Positions 35,470 to 43,901 of a stretch of 64,000 nucleotides of DNA are shown piece after piece. The DNA is taken from assembly GCF_034259205.1 (NCBI RefSeq), contig NZ_CP139487.1, positions 1,674,001-1,738,000 on the forward strand. Reading direction: 5' to 3'. Below the pieces are notes generated by a model that saw nothing but the letters and a program-made list of their open reading frames with translations, had not been told where the DNA came from and searched no databases. How positions within the stretch are numbered: the stretch's first letter is position 1; each line of letters starts with the position of its first letter. Position numbers and translations under genes: made by a program. The DNA comes from Peredibacter starrii. GTDB taxonomy: Bacteria; Bdellovibrionota; Bacteriovoracia; Bacteriovoracales; Bacteriovoracaceae.

Positions 35470-35915
35470 CGCCAAATGAACTAACAACCTTCCTTCACGA
35501 GCAAATCCCGCTAGCAAAAGCGCTGGATATCGAGATTATTAAGGCCACAGATTCCGAGGTCGAGGTCTTTGGACCTTTGTCTCCGAACCGTAATCACATG
35601 GGCACGGCCTTTGGCGGAAGTTTAAGTGCAGTGCTGATCTTGTCTTGTTACACCTGGCTATTTCACCGCCTGGATCAAGCAGGATTCAGTGCGCATGTAC
35701 TCATCAAAGAAGGAAAGACTGATTATCTTCTTCCAGTTGAAGAGGATCTTAAGGCCGTTTGTCTTTCACCGGATGAATCGCAATTTGAGAAATTCATAGA
35801 GTCTTTCAGGCGTAAAGGTCTGGGTAGAATCACTTTGAAAGCCCATATTAAAAACTCCTGCGTTTTTGAAGGGGTGTTTGTGGCCCAAAAATCATCTGAG
35901 ACGCGTCTGGGTTAA
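35466..35915 (+). CDS. YiiD C-terminal-type hotdog thioesterase
   Basis: 149 residues. The N-terminus I-P-L-A-K-A-L-D-I-E-I and the pattern G-P-L-S-P-N-R-N-H-M-G-T-A-F-G-G-S-L match the YiiD_C thioesterase domain, where N-x-N and F-G-G-S form the hotdog active site. E. coli YiiD adds an acetyltransferase domain that is absent here. Likely acyl-CoA or acyl-ACP thioesterase activity. Overlaps the upstream gene by ATGA and shares a TTAA stop with the convergent epoxide-hydrolase-like gene. Confidence 0.8.
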   Translation: MTPNELTTFLHEQIPLAKALDIEIIKATDSEVEVFGPLSPNRNHMGTAFGGSLSAVLILSCYTWLFHRLDQAGFSAHVLIKEGKTDYLLPVEEDLKAVCLSPDESQFEKFIESFRRKGLGRITLKAHIKNSCVFEGVFVAQKSSETRLG

Positions 35916-37150
35916 TGGAAATTTCTAAAAGCATCACGAATATTTGAAGAGAACAATTCCGGTTGCTCCATGGCCGCAAAATGCCCACCACGTGGAATGT
36001 CCTGATAGTGAACTAAGTTGTAACCTCTGCGAGCAGTTTCGATACTTGGTCTTCCAAAGATGTGCTCCTTGGGATAAATCGCGATCGCAGTTGGTACTTC
36101 TATATATTTTGGATGAAGTTCCCAATTGAGTTCTGTTTGAAAGGCCCGAGAGTACCAAAAACTCGCTGCAATCCCGCCCTCATTCACCAGGTACAGCATG
36201 ATATTGGTGAGAAGTCTTTCTTTCGTAATGGTGTTCTCAAGCTTCCCGCCATGATCAGACCAGGCCCAGAATTTTTCAGCAATCCAGGCCGCTGTTCCTA
36301 TAGGGCTATCAGTTAAGGCCACTGCGGCCATCATCGGACGATTGCTTTGAATCCTTTGAAAATCAAAAGCAGGCCCGTTTAAATATGTTTCATATTCTTT
36401 GATCCAGGCGGTTTCATCTTCGGTTTGATCAGTACTTGGTATGTTAAACCAAAGGGGAAGATTTAAGTGGATCGCCTTTACATTCTCTGGGAACTGCTCA
36501 GCAAGTTGAACCGCAACTAATGAGCCGATGTCTCCACCTTGGGCCACATAATGTTCATGCCCCAATATTTCAGTCACAAGCTTATTAAAAATCTTGGCCG
36601 TTGTTTTGGCCTGGATAGGTTTTTTTGGCATAGAAGAAAAACCAAAACCCGGAAGCGAAGGAATGATCACGGTGAAGGAATCTTCTGCTTTTCCTCCATG
36701 TTTTGAAGGTTCAGTCAGATAAGAAATGCAGTCAATGAATTCCACTACCGAACCTTGTGAGGCATGAGTAAGAAGTAGGGGAAGAGGATTAGGACCTTCA
36801 CCTTGCACATAATAGAAATGAATCTGATAGTCATCCACCTGGGCCATATACTGGGGATACTCATTTAAACGCTGCTCTTCTTCTCGCCAATCGTACTCCG
36901 TCAGCCAGTAATGCCGAAATTCCTCCAACCAAGCGATGTCCGCACCGGTTTCCCAGTTGGATGTGGCCTCTTCTGAAGGCGGCATTTGCTTAGGAAGTTT
37001 GGCATTCATGACTCGGGCGGTGATTTCATCGAGTCTTGCGTCCGAAATATGGATTTTGAAATCTTCAATTAGATCGGGCCTTGCGAAAAAGGGTCCGCGG
37101 GCACCAAGTTCTTTTTTATCGAATGAAAAATAATTGAAAGTATTGTCCAT
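35912..37150 (-). CDS. Epoxide hydrolase family protein (EHN + alpha/beta hydrolase)
   Basis: 412 residues. Residues 30-120 form the EHN N-terminal domain (W-L-E-E-F-R-H-Y-W ... Y-D-W-R-E-E-E-Q-R-L-N), followed by the hydrolase core. The nucleophile G-G-D207-I-G-S and the C-terminal R-G-G-H-F-A-A-M-E catalytic His are present. The oxyanion motif is H-A-S-Q-G-S (129-134) in place of the family's H-G-W-P-G-S, so activity may be altered. Juvenile-hormone-type epoxide hydrolases are the closest group. Divergent promoter region to the LysR gene is absent: both are on the minus strand, 77 bases apart. Confidence 0.85.
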   Translation of the reverse strand: MDNTFNYFSFDKKELGARGPFFARPDLIEDFKIHISDARLDEITARVMNAKLPKQMPPSEEATSNWETGADIAWLEEFRHYWLTEYDWREEEQRLNEYPQYMAQVDDYQIHFYYVQGEGPNPLPLLLTHASQGSVVEFIDCISYLTEPSKHGGKAEDSFTVIIPSLPGFGFSSMPKKPIQAKTTAKIFNKLVTEILGHEHYVAQGGDIGSLVAVQLAEQFPENVKAIHLNLPLWFNIPSTDQTEDETAWIKEYETYLNGPAFDFQRIQSNRPMMAAVALTDSPIGTAAWIAEKFWAWSDHGGKLENTITKERLLTNIMLYLVNEGGIAASFWYSRAFQTELNWELHPKYIEVPTAIAIYPKEHIFGRPSIETARRGYNLVHYQDIPRGGHFAAMEQPELFSSNIRDAFRNFH

Positions 37151-37227
37151 ATAGTTTTCTCCTCAGCTCATTTAAATCGGCTTTGCTGAGAGAGAAAAGC
37201 TGTCTTGAATCAAGAGCAGATTACTTT

Positions 37228-38127
37228 TTAAAAATATGGCGTGAGTCTAGGTGTCAAAAAGTCCAGAAACTTTCTGATTCTGATAGGTACTTCTTTTTGA
37301 TGCGGGATTAGAATTTGAAGCGGTTTACCTTCCAATTTCCATTCTTTAAAAACAGTAATAAGTTCTCCCTTCATAATATGATCTTTGACTAAAAATGAAG
37401 GAATCAATGCGAAACCTCCACCTTTTAAGACCATATGCTTAATGAGGAGAAAGTTATTAGAAGTGAGATGGGGTTTTACTTTAAGAGTTTTGGTTTCCTT
37501 TCCTTTTGTGACCTTAACGCTGGAATGAGGAAGTTTGAAATCTTCGTAAGTAATTAAATTCATCTTCTCCAGATCTTCCAGACGACGAGGCAGATGCTTC
37601 TGATAAAGTTCTGGTGACATCACTAATTCCATGTCCACCGTACCAATTTTTTTTTGGATGAGAGTACTATCTTTGGCCTTGCCAATTCTTACCGCCACAT
37701 CGATCTGATCTTTTACCATGTCGACGATGACGTTGCTGGCGTGAATTTTAATTTGGGTCTTTGGATAGAGTTCCAAAAACTCCTGGCAGATAGGACCTAA
37801 TAGTTCGGCCGCCACATCTTCAGGAGCTGTGATTTTTATCATTCCTGCCACTTCGTTGGTGTCTGATACCACCATCTCTAGCGAGGTCTTGAGTTCATTT
37901 AATAATGGGGAGAGTTGATTATAAAGTAACTGACCTGAGTGAGTCAGTTCAAAGGAGCGAGTGGTGCGATAAATAAGCTGCACGCCCATTTCTTTTTCTA
38001 ATGAGGAGATGGTGCGGCTAATACGGGACTTAGGTTGTTTGAGATTTTGTGCCGCCTTAGTGAAACTTTTTGCGACTGCAAGCTCTCGGAAAATCCGTAA
38101 TTTATTTAAATCCAGCTCATCCAGCAT
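37228..38127 (-). CDS. LysR-family transcriptional regulator
   Basis: 299 residues from the ATG at 38127 (M-L-D-E-L-D-L-N-K-L-R-I-F), which has AAAGG ahead; the upstream ATGs would place coding sequence in the palindromic operator. HTH: S-F-T-K-A-A-Q-N-L-K-Q-P-K-S-R-I-S-R-T-I-S; then a periplasmic-binding-type effector domain. It faces the NmrA-type reductase and DoxX genes, which it probably controls through the palindrome at 38138-38156, and may also affect the epoxide-hydrolase-like gene downstream on its own strand. Confidence 0.9.
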   Translation of the reverse strand: MLDELDLNKLRIFRELAVAKSFTKAAQNLKQPKSRISRTISSLEKEMGVQLIYRTTRSFELTHSGQLLYNQLSPLLNELKTSLEMVVSDTNEVAGMIKITAPEDVAAELLGPICQEFLELYPKTQIKIHASNVIVDMVKDQIDVAVRIGKAKDSTLIQKKIGTVDMELVMSPELYQKHLPRRLEDLEKMNLITYEDFKLPHSSVKVTKGKETKTLKVKPHLTSNNFLLIKHMVLKGGGFALIPSFLVKDHIMKGELITVFKEWKLEGKPLQILIPHQKEVPIRIRKFLDFLTPRLTPYF

Positions 38128-38137
38128 AACATACCTT

Positions 38138-38156
38138 TGTTGCATATATTGCAACA
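38138..38156. promoter_or_regulatory. LysR-type operator palindrome
   Basis: Perfect inverted repeat TGTTGCA-TATAT-TGCAACA, 19 bases, in the divergent gap between the LysR gene and the reductase. It contains a T-N11-A core typical of LysR-type sites, 11 bases ahead of the regulator start and about 70 ahead of the target start. Confidence 0.8.
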
Positions 38157-38226
38157 CTGTAATGCGATTATGTCTACTTTTTGTAACAACGGATCAGTGA
38201 GATTATGGATTCATCAAGGAGACCAT

Positions 38227-39081
38227 ATGAAAGCATATAATGGAACTATCATGGTAACGGGGGCCTCTGGCCATTTAGGTCAGTTGGTTCTGGATGAACT
38301 ACTTTCAAAGTATAAAGGCAAAGTCATTGCTGGTTCACGCCATGTTGAGAAGCTACAGAAGTTTAAGAATCAGGGGGCCGAAGTCCGTAAGGTCGATTTC
38401 AATCAACCAGAGGAGTTGGAGCAATCATTTGAAAATGTTGATAAACTTTTTATCATCAGTACCGATTCTCTGGCCGTTCCTGGTGAAAGATTGCGCCAGC
38501 ATTTAGCAGCAGTGAAAGCGGCCAAGGCAGCGGGTGTTAAGCACATTGTTTATACTTCTTTAAACAATCCGGACAAGGTTAAGATCTTTTTTGGTCCAGA
38601 TCATAAAGGATCCGAGGACGCTATCCTGGCATCAGGCCTTGAGTACACCATTCTAAGAAATAATTGGTACATGCAAAACCTGGATGCGGGTCTGAAACAT
38701 GCCTTGGAATCAGGTTCCTTAGTGACTTCTACCGGAGCGGGAAAAGTGGGATTTATCTCCCGTGAAGATTGTGCGGCTGTTGCAGTTGCGGCCCTAATGA
38801 ATGGCGACTTCCAACACTCGATTCTAGATGTGACAAATGAAGAGACCGTCAGCTATCCGGAAATTGCACAGATGCTTAAAATTAAGTTCATCGATGTATC
38901 CAAAGCCGAAATCGAAAAGGCCTATGCCGGAATGGGACTTCCACCGTTTGTGGTTGATCTCTTTGCCACTTACGAAGAATCAGTGAAAGAGCAGCAGTTA
39001 AATATCAAAAATAATATTGTGAGAGAGCTGACAGGCAAGGCGCCCACAACTCTTCAAGATTATTTAAAGGCCCTAAAATGA
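38227..39081 (+). CDS. NmrA/QorB-type NAD(P)-binding reductase
   Basis: 284 residues from the ATG at 38227, chosen because AAGGAGA lies just upstream and the longer frame runs back through the operator. V-T-G-A-S-G-H-L-G (10-18) is the Rossmann nucleotide motif and the substrate-binding C-terminus resembles NAD(P)H:quinone oxidoreductase 2 (QorB/YtfG). These act on quinones or sense NADPH. Coupled by ATGA to a DoxX gene, a common pairing under LysR or HxlR control. Confidence 0.85.
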   Translation: MKAYNGTIMVTGASGHLGQLVLDELLSKYKGKVIAGSRHVEKLQKFKNQGAEVRKVDFNQPEELEQSFENVDKLFIISTDSLAVPGERLRQHLAAVKAAKAAGVKHIVYTSLNNPDKVKIFFGPDHKGSEDAILASGLEYTILRNNWYMQNLDAGLKHALESGSLVTSTGAGKVGFISREDCAAVAVAALMNGDFQHSILDVTNEETVSYPEIAQMLKIKFIDVSKAEIEKAYAGMGLPPFVVDLFATYEESVKEQQLNIKNNIVRELTGKAPTTLQDYLKALK

Positions 39082-39482
39082 TAACAAATCAAAAAGAAGA
39101 TTTAGCGAAATTGTTCTTACGTTTTGTTGTTGGTGGGCTCATGCTTTTCCATGGAGTGCATAAACTGATTCATGGTTATGGTCATGTGGGAGGGATGCTG
39201 AATCAAGCGGGCCTTCCGGAATTTATCCAGCACGGTGTTTTAGTGGGAGAGATAGTTGCTCCACTTTTACTCATTGTGGGTTATAAAACTCGCTATTCAG
39301 CAATCCTCATTATTTTCACCATGCTGGTGGCAGTAGGACTGGCGTATCATGAAAATATCTTCACCCTGAATCAATACGGGGGTTGGATGATTGAACTTCA
39401 TGTATTTTTTATTGTTTCCTCTCTGGCCATTATTCTTCTTGGTGCAGGTAAGTATTCTTTTGAATCTAGTGGAGTAAAATAA
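39078..39482 (+). CDS. DoxX-family membrane protein
   Basis: 134 residues with four membrane helices and the DoxX opening L-F-L-R-F-V-V-G-G-L-M-L-F-H-G-V-H-K-L. DoxX proteins are linked to quinone metabolism and thiol/redox stress. Translationally coupled (ATGA) to the reductase. Confidence 0.88.
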   Translation: MITNQKEDLAKLFLRFVVGGLMLFHGVHKLIHGYGHVGGMLNQAGLPEFIQHGVLVGEIVAPLLLIVGYKTRYSAILIIFTMLVAVGLAYHENIFTLNQYGGWMIELHVFFIVSSLAIILLGAGKYSFESSGVK

Positions 39483-39521
39483 GCGGACTTTAACGGGGAT
39501 GTCATTCAAAGACTTCTCCGT

Positions 39522-39544
39522 TATAATTTTCCCCTTAAGGGGAA
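39522..39544 (+). promoter_or_regulatory. tldD promoter -10 and overlapping 16-bp palindrome
   Basis: A consensus TATAAT at 39522-39527 is followed by the perfect palindrome TTCCCCTTAAGGGGAA (39529-39544), which contains the ribosome site AAGGGG ahead of the ATG at 39548. The -35 is weak. The expected transcription start falls inside the palindrome, so an operator is more likely than an RNA hairpin; the alternative is a terminator of the DoxX operon, but the T-tract is poor. Confidence 0.55.
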
Positions 39545-39547
39545 TTT

Positions 39548-40927
39548 ATGCCACTACTACAATCTCAAGTTGCTCAAGACATTATCGCTCATGGTATTTC
39601 TCTCGGTGCAGATTTCGTTGATATCTTCATCGAGAGGACCCATTCAGAAAATATGGTCTTCAAAAATTCTCGTGCTGAAGACACTCAGTCGGGAACTCTT
39701 TTTGGAATTGGTATTCGTTTGATTTATGGCCAGCAGGCCCTCTATGGTTATACAAATTCAACTGATCGCGAAGAACTTCTTCGTATCACCAAACTTCTGG
39801 CCTCAAGAATTAATAAGGCCGGAAAGTCAGTAACTGTTAATTTTGAAAATCTCAATTACCCGAAGATTCCTACCATTCAGGACCAGGAAGTAGATGCTAA
39901 ATACAAGCTCGCTTACTTGAAGAAAACGGATGATGCTCTAAGAGCTGATCCGAAGGTCGCTCAGGTCATGTTGAACTTTATTAAAAAGAAACAGTTCATT
40001 GAGGTCTACAACTCTGATGGTCTTTATGCCTCGGAAGAAAGACCCTATATCCGTTTATTCCATCAGCTTGTGATGAAAGATGGCAATCTTCAAACTGAGG
40101 CCTTCCACGGTCCGGGCGCCATTGGCGGGTGGGAATTCATGGAAAAACTTAATCGTGAAGAAGTGGTGGACACACTTTTAAAACAGGCCAATACCACTCT
40201 ATACGCTGGTGCTTGTCCCGCGGGAAAAATGCCAGTGGTGATCGATAATGGATTCGGTGGAGTTATTTTCCACGAGGCCTGCGGACACTTGCTTGAGACA
40301 ACATCAGTTGAAAAGAAGGCGAGTGTGTTCTGGGACAAAATGGGAGAGCAGATCGCCCATAGCGCTTTATCGGCAGTCGATGATGGGACAATTGCTGGGG
40401 CATGGGGATCACTTTCAATTGATGATGAAGGGATGCCGACTCAGAAAACCCAGTTAATTGAAAATGGAGTCTTAAAGCGTTTCATTGCTGACCGCATGGG
40501 CGAAATCAAAACGGGCCACAAGCGCACAGGTTCTGCTCGTAGACAGTCTTACAAGTTTGCACCCGCTTCTCGCATGAGAAACACTTATATTGAACAAGGT
40601 CCTCATGAATTAGCAGACATCATCGGAAGTGTTCCTAATGGACTCTACGCTAAGAAAATGGGTGGCGGTTCGGTGAACCCGGCCACTGGTCAGTTTAACT
40701 TTGCGGTTCAAGAGGCCTATCTCATTAAGGACGGAAAAATTACGACTCCAGTTCGTGGGGCCACGCTAATTGGAACGGGCCCGGATATTATGGCGAAAAT
40801 TTCGATGGTCGGAAAAGACCTGGAACTCATGGCCGGAATGTGCGGTTCGGTGAGTGGTAGTATCCCAACGACTGTCGGACAACCTCCAGTCAAAGTTGAT
40901 GAAATTCTCGTGGGAGGTGAAGCATGA
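39548..40927 (+). CDS. tldD: TldD metalloprotease subunit
   Basis: 459 residues. F-H-E-A-C-G-H-L-L-E contains the HExxxH zinc motif (His242, Glu243, His247). The full TldD pattern is present, including R-M-R-N-T-Y and the C-terminal M-C-G-S-V-S-G-S-I-P-T-T-V-G-Q-P-P. With TldE it degrades unfolded peptides and matures some RiPPs such as microcin B17. Next gene overlaps by ATGA. Confidence 0.95.
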   Translation: MPLLQSQVAQDIIAHGISLGADFVDIFIERTHSENMVFKNSRAEDTQSGTLFGIGIRLIYGQQALYGYTNSTDREELLRITKLLASRINKAGKSVTVNFENLNYPKIPTIQDQEVDAKYKLAYLKKTDDALRADPKVAQVMLNFIKKKQFIEVYNSDGLYASEERPYIRLFHQLVMKDGNLQTEAFHGPGAIGGWEFMEKLNREEVVDTLLKQANTTLYAGACPAGKMPVVIDNGFGGVIFHEACGHLLETTSVEKKASVFWDKMGEQIAHSALSAVDDGTIAGAWGSLSIDDEGMPTQKTQLIENGVLKRFIADRMGEIKTGHKRTGSARRQSYKFAPASRMRNTYIEQGPHELADIIGSVPNGLYAKKMGGGSVNPATGQFNFAVQEAYLIKDGKITTPVRGATLIGTGPDIMAKISMVGKDLELMAGMCGSVSGSIPTTVGQPPVKVDEILVGGEA

Positions 40928-42237
40928 AAAAGATCATGGAAAGAGTGATTAACCAAATCACGGATCATAAAGCAGAAGCGGACCTGATTTACTCTACTTC
41001 AAAAGCACTTTCAATGAGTGCTCAGAATGGTGAAATCTCTTCTTATAAAGTATCTAGTTCTGAAATTCTTGGAGTAAGGGTCATTAAAGATGGCCGCGTG
41101 GGGATCTCTTATACTGAGGCCCTGGATGAAGAGTCGCTACAATTTATGATTAAGCATGCTCTTCAAAATGCTGAGATCAGTGAGCCGAATCCCAATGAGA
41201 GAATCATGGAGCTTACGGGACATCTTGCCGATGAGGAAAGTCATCCTGAGCCGGAAGTTGATATTGCTCTTAAAACCAAAAAGGCATTGGAACTAGAGTC
41301 AGTTGTAAAGATGATGGATCAGAGAGTTGTTTCTGTTCCACATAACGGTTTTTCGGAAAACGAATACAAATCCCTTTATCTTAGTTCTAGAGGTCGTTCG
41401 ACTTCTTATTTGGACAAGAGTTATTCCATTAGCTCCTCGGCCCTCTTAGATGAGAAAGGGAAGAAGGCGATATTTTATGATTTCAATCTAGCCAAGACCT
41501 TTGAAGAACTTCAATGGAACAAGGTCATTGAGACATCACTCTTCCATGCACGGAATCTTTTAGAAGAAGAAACTCTTCCAAGTGGAAAGTATGAAGTGAA
41601 ATTCACAGAGGATTGTTTGAAGCAGCTTCTGGATTGCTTTTCAAACTTCTATTCCGGCAAGTCGGCCATGGATAAAATGAATCCTTGGGATCAGAAGCTA
41701 GGTGCAGAAGTGATGTCGAAGGACATTACGATTGTTGATCACCCGACCTATGAGCATTCATTCAGGACATCGCTTTTTGACAGTGAAGGAGTGGAGAGAA
41801 AACCACTCACCTTGGTTAAAGATGGTGTGCTTCAAAGTTTCTATCATAATTCAATGACCGCTAATCATTTCAAGACCAAAACTACTGGACACGCTTCTCG
41901 AAGTGCAGGTAGTTCATTAGGCATCGCTGGAAATGATCTTCTGGTCATGGGTAAAAATAAAAAAGAACTTCCTCAGCGCTATCTTGAAGTTATTCAGATG
42001 GATGGTCTTTATTCTGGTGCCAATCGTGTGAAGGGGACTTTCTCTGTTGCCATCAAAGGTTACGTTTGGGAATACGGTGAAAGAACTAAGACCTTCGGCA
42101 ATATTACTCTTTCTGGAAATCTCATGGAGATGTTCATGAACGTTGATGTTGTAGGAGAAGGGCTTGAAGCATCTAGGGACCATTCGTTTTTTAGCGTGCC
42201 ATTAATCTTCCACAATCTATCAATTGCAGGCGCATAA
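40924..42237 (+). CDS. pmbA: TldE/PmbA partner subunit
   Basis: 437 residues, homologous fold to TldD but with no HExxxH motif, as expected for the non-catalytic partner. H-A-S-R-S-A-G-S-S-L-G-I-A-G-N-D and the C-terminal F-M-N-V-D-V-V-G family signature are visible. Coupled to tldD. No RiPP precursor is recognisable nearby, so housekeeping peptide turnover is the default role. Confidence 0.93.
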   Translation: MKKIMERVINQITDHKAEADLIYSTSKALSMSAQNGEISSYKVSSSEILGVRVIKDGRVGISYTEALDEESLQFMIKHALQNAEISEPNPNERIMELTGHLADEESHPEPEVDIALKTKKALELESVVKMMDQRVVSVPHNGFSENEYKSLYLSSRGRSTSYLDKSYSISSSALLDEKGKKAIFYDFNLAKTFEELQWNKVIETSLFHARNLLEEETLPSGKYEVKFTEDCLKQLLDCFSNFYSGKSAMDKMNPWDQKLGAEVMSKDITIVDHPTYEHSFRTSLFDSEGVERKPLTLVKDGVLQSFYHNSMTANHFKTKTTGHASRSAGSSLGIAGNDLLVMGKNKKELPQRYLEVIQMDGLYSGANRVKGTFSVAIKGYVWEYGERTKTFGNITLSGNLMEMFMNVDVVGEGLEASRDHSFFSVPLIFHNLSIAGA

Positions 42238-42243
42238 ACCACC

Positions 42244-42274
42244 GGGAATGACGAATTAAACCTCTGTCATTCCC
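42244..42274. terminator. Hairpin after tldE
   Basis: Perfect 9-bp stem GGGAATGAC (42244-42252) / GTCATTCCC (42266-42274) with a 13-base loop, seven bases after the stop. There is no T-tract, so it may be a processing or rho-assisted end rather than an intrinsic terminator. Confidence 0.5.
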
Positions 42275-42304
42275 ATAGGTTGGACTTTAATTGTTACTTT
42301 AATC

Positions 42305-42354
42305 TTGACAATAATACAGGTCGAACCCATCATATGGTTAGGGCCTGTGGCCCT
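42305..42354 (+). promoter_or_regulatory. Promoter and 5' hairpin of the DsbA-lipoprotein/thioredoxin operon
   Basis: Consensus TTGACA at 42305-42310, with CATCAT (17-base spacing) or TCATAT (19) as -10 candidates. AGGGCC-tgt-GGCCCT (42340-42354) follows and would form a tight hairpin at the 5' end of the transcript, just ahead of the ribosome site AGGGTGG. Confidence 0.5.
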
Positions 42355-42369
42355 CACAAAAGGGTGGTT

Positions 42370-43152
42370 ATGAACAAGTCTCTCTCGATTCTCACCATTG
42401 GTTCTCTCCTTTATTTTGCAAGCGGTTGCTCTCAGAGTCCTGCTCAACTTCAAAAAGCTCTGGAGGATAATCCAGAAATTCTGGTGAATGCGATTAAAAA
42501 GAATCCTGAGAAGATCATGGCGGCCCTGCAAGTGGCGGCCCAGGAATCGGCCCGAAACGCGCAAGAAGTAGCGGCGAAAGAACAAGAGGCGAAGTTTGAA
42601 GCTGAGTTCAAAAATCCTCTGAAGCCAGAGTTAGGAACCAGAGAATCGTTGGGTGTTGTGAATGCTCCCATCACGATTGTGGAATACACAGATTTCCAGT
42701 GTCCTTTCTGCGCTCGAGGCTACCAAACCATGGAGCAAGTGAGAAAGACTTATGGAGATAAAGTTCGCTTAGTCGTGAAGAATCTTCCTCTTTCAAATCA
42801 TCCCATGGCGATGCCGGCAGCGGAAAGATTTGAAGCGTTGATGCTTGTGAAACCAGATCAAGCTTGGGCCTTTTATCACGAGATCTTTGCTCACCAGGAT
42901 CAACTCAATGGTGGCGGAGAAAAGTATCTGGACTCTGTGGTTAAAAAAGTTGGTGCGGATCTAGCAAAAGTAAAAACTCTGATGGCCTCTGAAAAGGTGC
43001 AGTCACTCATCAGAAAAGATATGGAAGAAGCGGAGAAGTTTTCTATTCAGGGTACGCCGGGCTTTATTGTGGCCGGAGTATCGGTAAGAGGAGCTTATCC
43101 GTTTGAGACCTTTAAACAAATTATTGATCGTAAATTAAGTGAAATGGAGTAA
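42370..43152 (+). CDS. DsbA-like thioredoxin-fold lipoprotein
   Basis: 260 residues from the ATG at 42370 (AGGGTGG just ahead). Signal sequence with a lipobox A-S-G-C (Cys20), so probably a lipoprotein facing the periplasm. A helical stalk (30-85) precedes a DsbA-type domain with C-P-F-C (111-114) and the cis-proline loop G-T-P-G-F. It likely makes or isomerises disulfides in exported proteins. Thioredoxin follows after three bases. Confidence 0.87.
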   Translation: MNKSLSILTIGSLLYFASGCSQSPAQLQKALEDNPEILVNAIKKNPEKIMAALQVAAQESARNAQEVAAKEQEAKFEAEFKNPLKPELGTRESLGVVNAPITIVEYTDFQCPFCARGYQTMEQVRKTYGDKVRLVVKNLPLSNHPMAMPAAERFEALMLVKPDQAWAFYHEIFAHQDQLNGGGEKYLDSVVKKVGADLAKVKTLMASEKVQSLIRKDMEEAEKFSIQGTPGFIVAGVSVRGAYPFETFKQIIDRKLSEME

Positions 43153-43155
43153 GTT

Positions 43156-43473
43156 ATGAGTCTACAACAAGTGAACAGTTCAAACTTCGAACAAGCAGTT
43201 TTAAATTCTGATAAACCGGTCCTCGTGGATTTTTGGGCCGAATGGTGTGGTCCTTGTCGCGTGCTGGGTCCAGTGCTGGAAGAAATCTCGGGAGAGATTG
43301 GAACTAAAGCAAATATCGTAAAACTAAACGTTGATGAGTCACGTGACCTTGCTATGAAATATGGTATCCGCGGTATCCCAACTATGATCCTCTTTAAGAA
43401 TGGTCAGGTGGTAAATACTCTCGTAGGTAATCAACCAAAAGATGTTATTTTAAAGAGCATTGACGCTCTTTAA
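43156..43473 (+). CDS. trxA: Thioredoxin
   Basis: 105 residues, full-length thioredoxin with W-A-E-W-C-G-P-C-R (Cys31/Cys34) and the cis-proline R-G-I-P-T. No signal peptide, so cytoplasmic. Same transcript as the DsbA-like lipoprotein, which suggests a joint thiol-redox function. Confidence 0.95.
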   Translation: MSLQQVNSSNFEQAVLNSDKPVLVDFWAEWCGPCRVLGPVLEEISGEIGTKANIVKLNVDESRDLAMKYGIRGIPTMILFKNGQVVNTLVGNQPKDVILKSIDAL

Positions 43474-43489
43474 TGGGGGAAACCGGGAT

Positions 43490-43798
43490 TTAAAGGGGAG
43501 ACTTGAGTGAGCGTAAGACCTCAATAAGTCCCGGAACTCTTTTTTCAATTTCATCGACCCTGAGAGAAATATAGTGGGTCTTACCTTCTTCTCTTTTTTC
43601 GATAAATCCTGTCTCTCTTAAAACCTTGAAGTGATGGGACATTGTGGACTTAGAAAGAGTGCTTTTGCATTCTCCACAACTGATTTCATTCTTTTCTAAA
43701 AGTTCTCGAATGATCTCAATCCTCGCAGGATCACTTAGAGCATTAAAGATACTTGAGATCTGAATTTTCTTTAGAGCAGGTCTGTCGGGTTTCTTCAT
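43490..43798 (-). CDS. ArsR-family transcriptional regulator
   Basis: 102 residues with the ArsR core (F-N-A-L-S-D-P-A-R-I-E-I-I-R-E-L) and recognition helix L-S-K-S-T-M-S-H-H-F-K-V-L. Two cysteines (S-C-G-E-C, residues 41 and 44) precede the recognition helix in a CxxC arrangement near the place of the ArsR metal-site ELCVCDL motif, but the motif is not conserved. Divergent from lon; a perfect 16-bp palindrome lies between them. It may be autoregulated and control lon. Confidence 0.87.
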   Translation of the reverse strand: MKKPDRPALKKIQISSIFNALSDPARIEIIRELLEKNEISCGECKSTLSKSTMSHHFKVLRETGFIEKREEGKTHYISLRVDEIEKRVPGLIEVLRSLKSPL

Positions 43799-43829
43799 AG
43801 AATGATCCTAACATCTTTTATACTGAACA

Positions 43830-43882
43830 TTGACATTTTTTTTACCGTTACCATCTTATTTCTAAGTTCGATAATTATCGAA
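43830..43882 (+). promoter_or_regulatory. lon promoter with 16-bp palindromic operator
   Basis: TTGACA (43830-43835), 18 bases, then TCTTAT (43854-43859) as a plausible sigma-70 promoter. TTCGATAATTATCGAA at 43867-43882 is a perfect palindrome covering the expected transcription start, 20 bases before the lon ATG. It is not a CIRCE element. Its position makes it a repressor site, with the divergent ArsR protein the nearest candidate. Confidence 0.6.
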
Positions 43883-43901
43883 GTGAAACAAGGAGTTTCC
43901 T

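Noticed and set aside
39548-42237. TldD/TldE as part of a RiPP biosynthesis cluster
   Set aside because: No precursor peptide, cyclodehydratase or dedicated exporter lies nearby, so a housekeeping role is the default.
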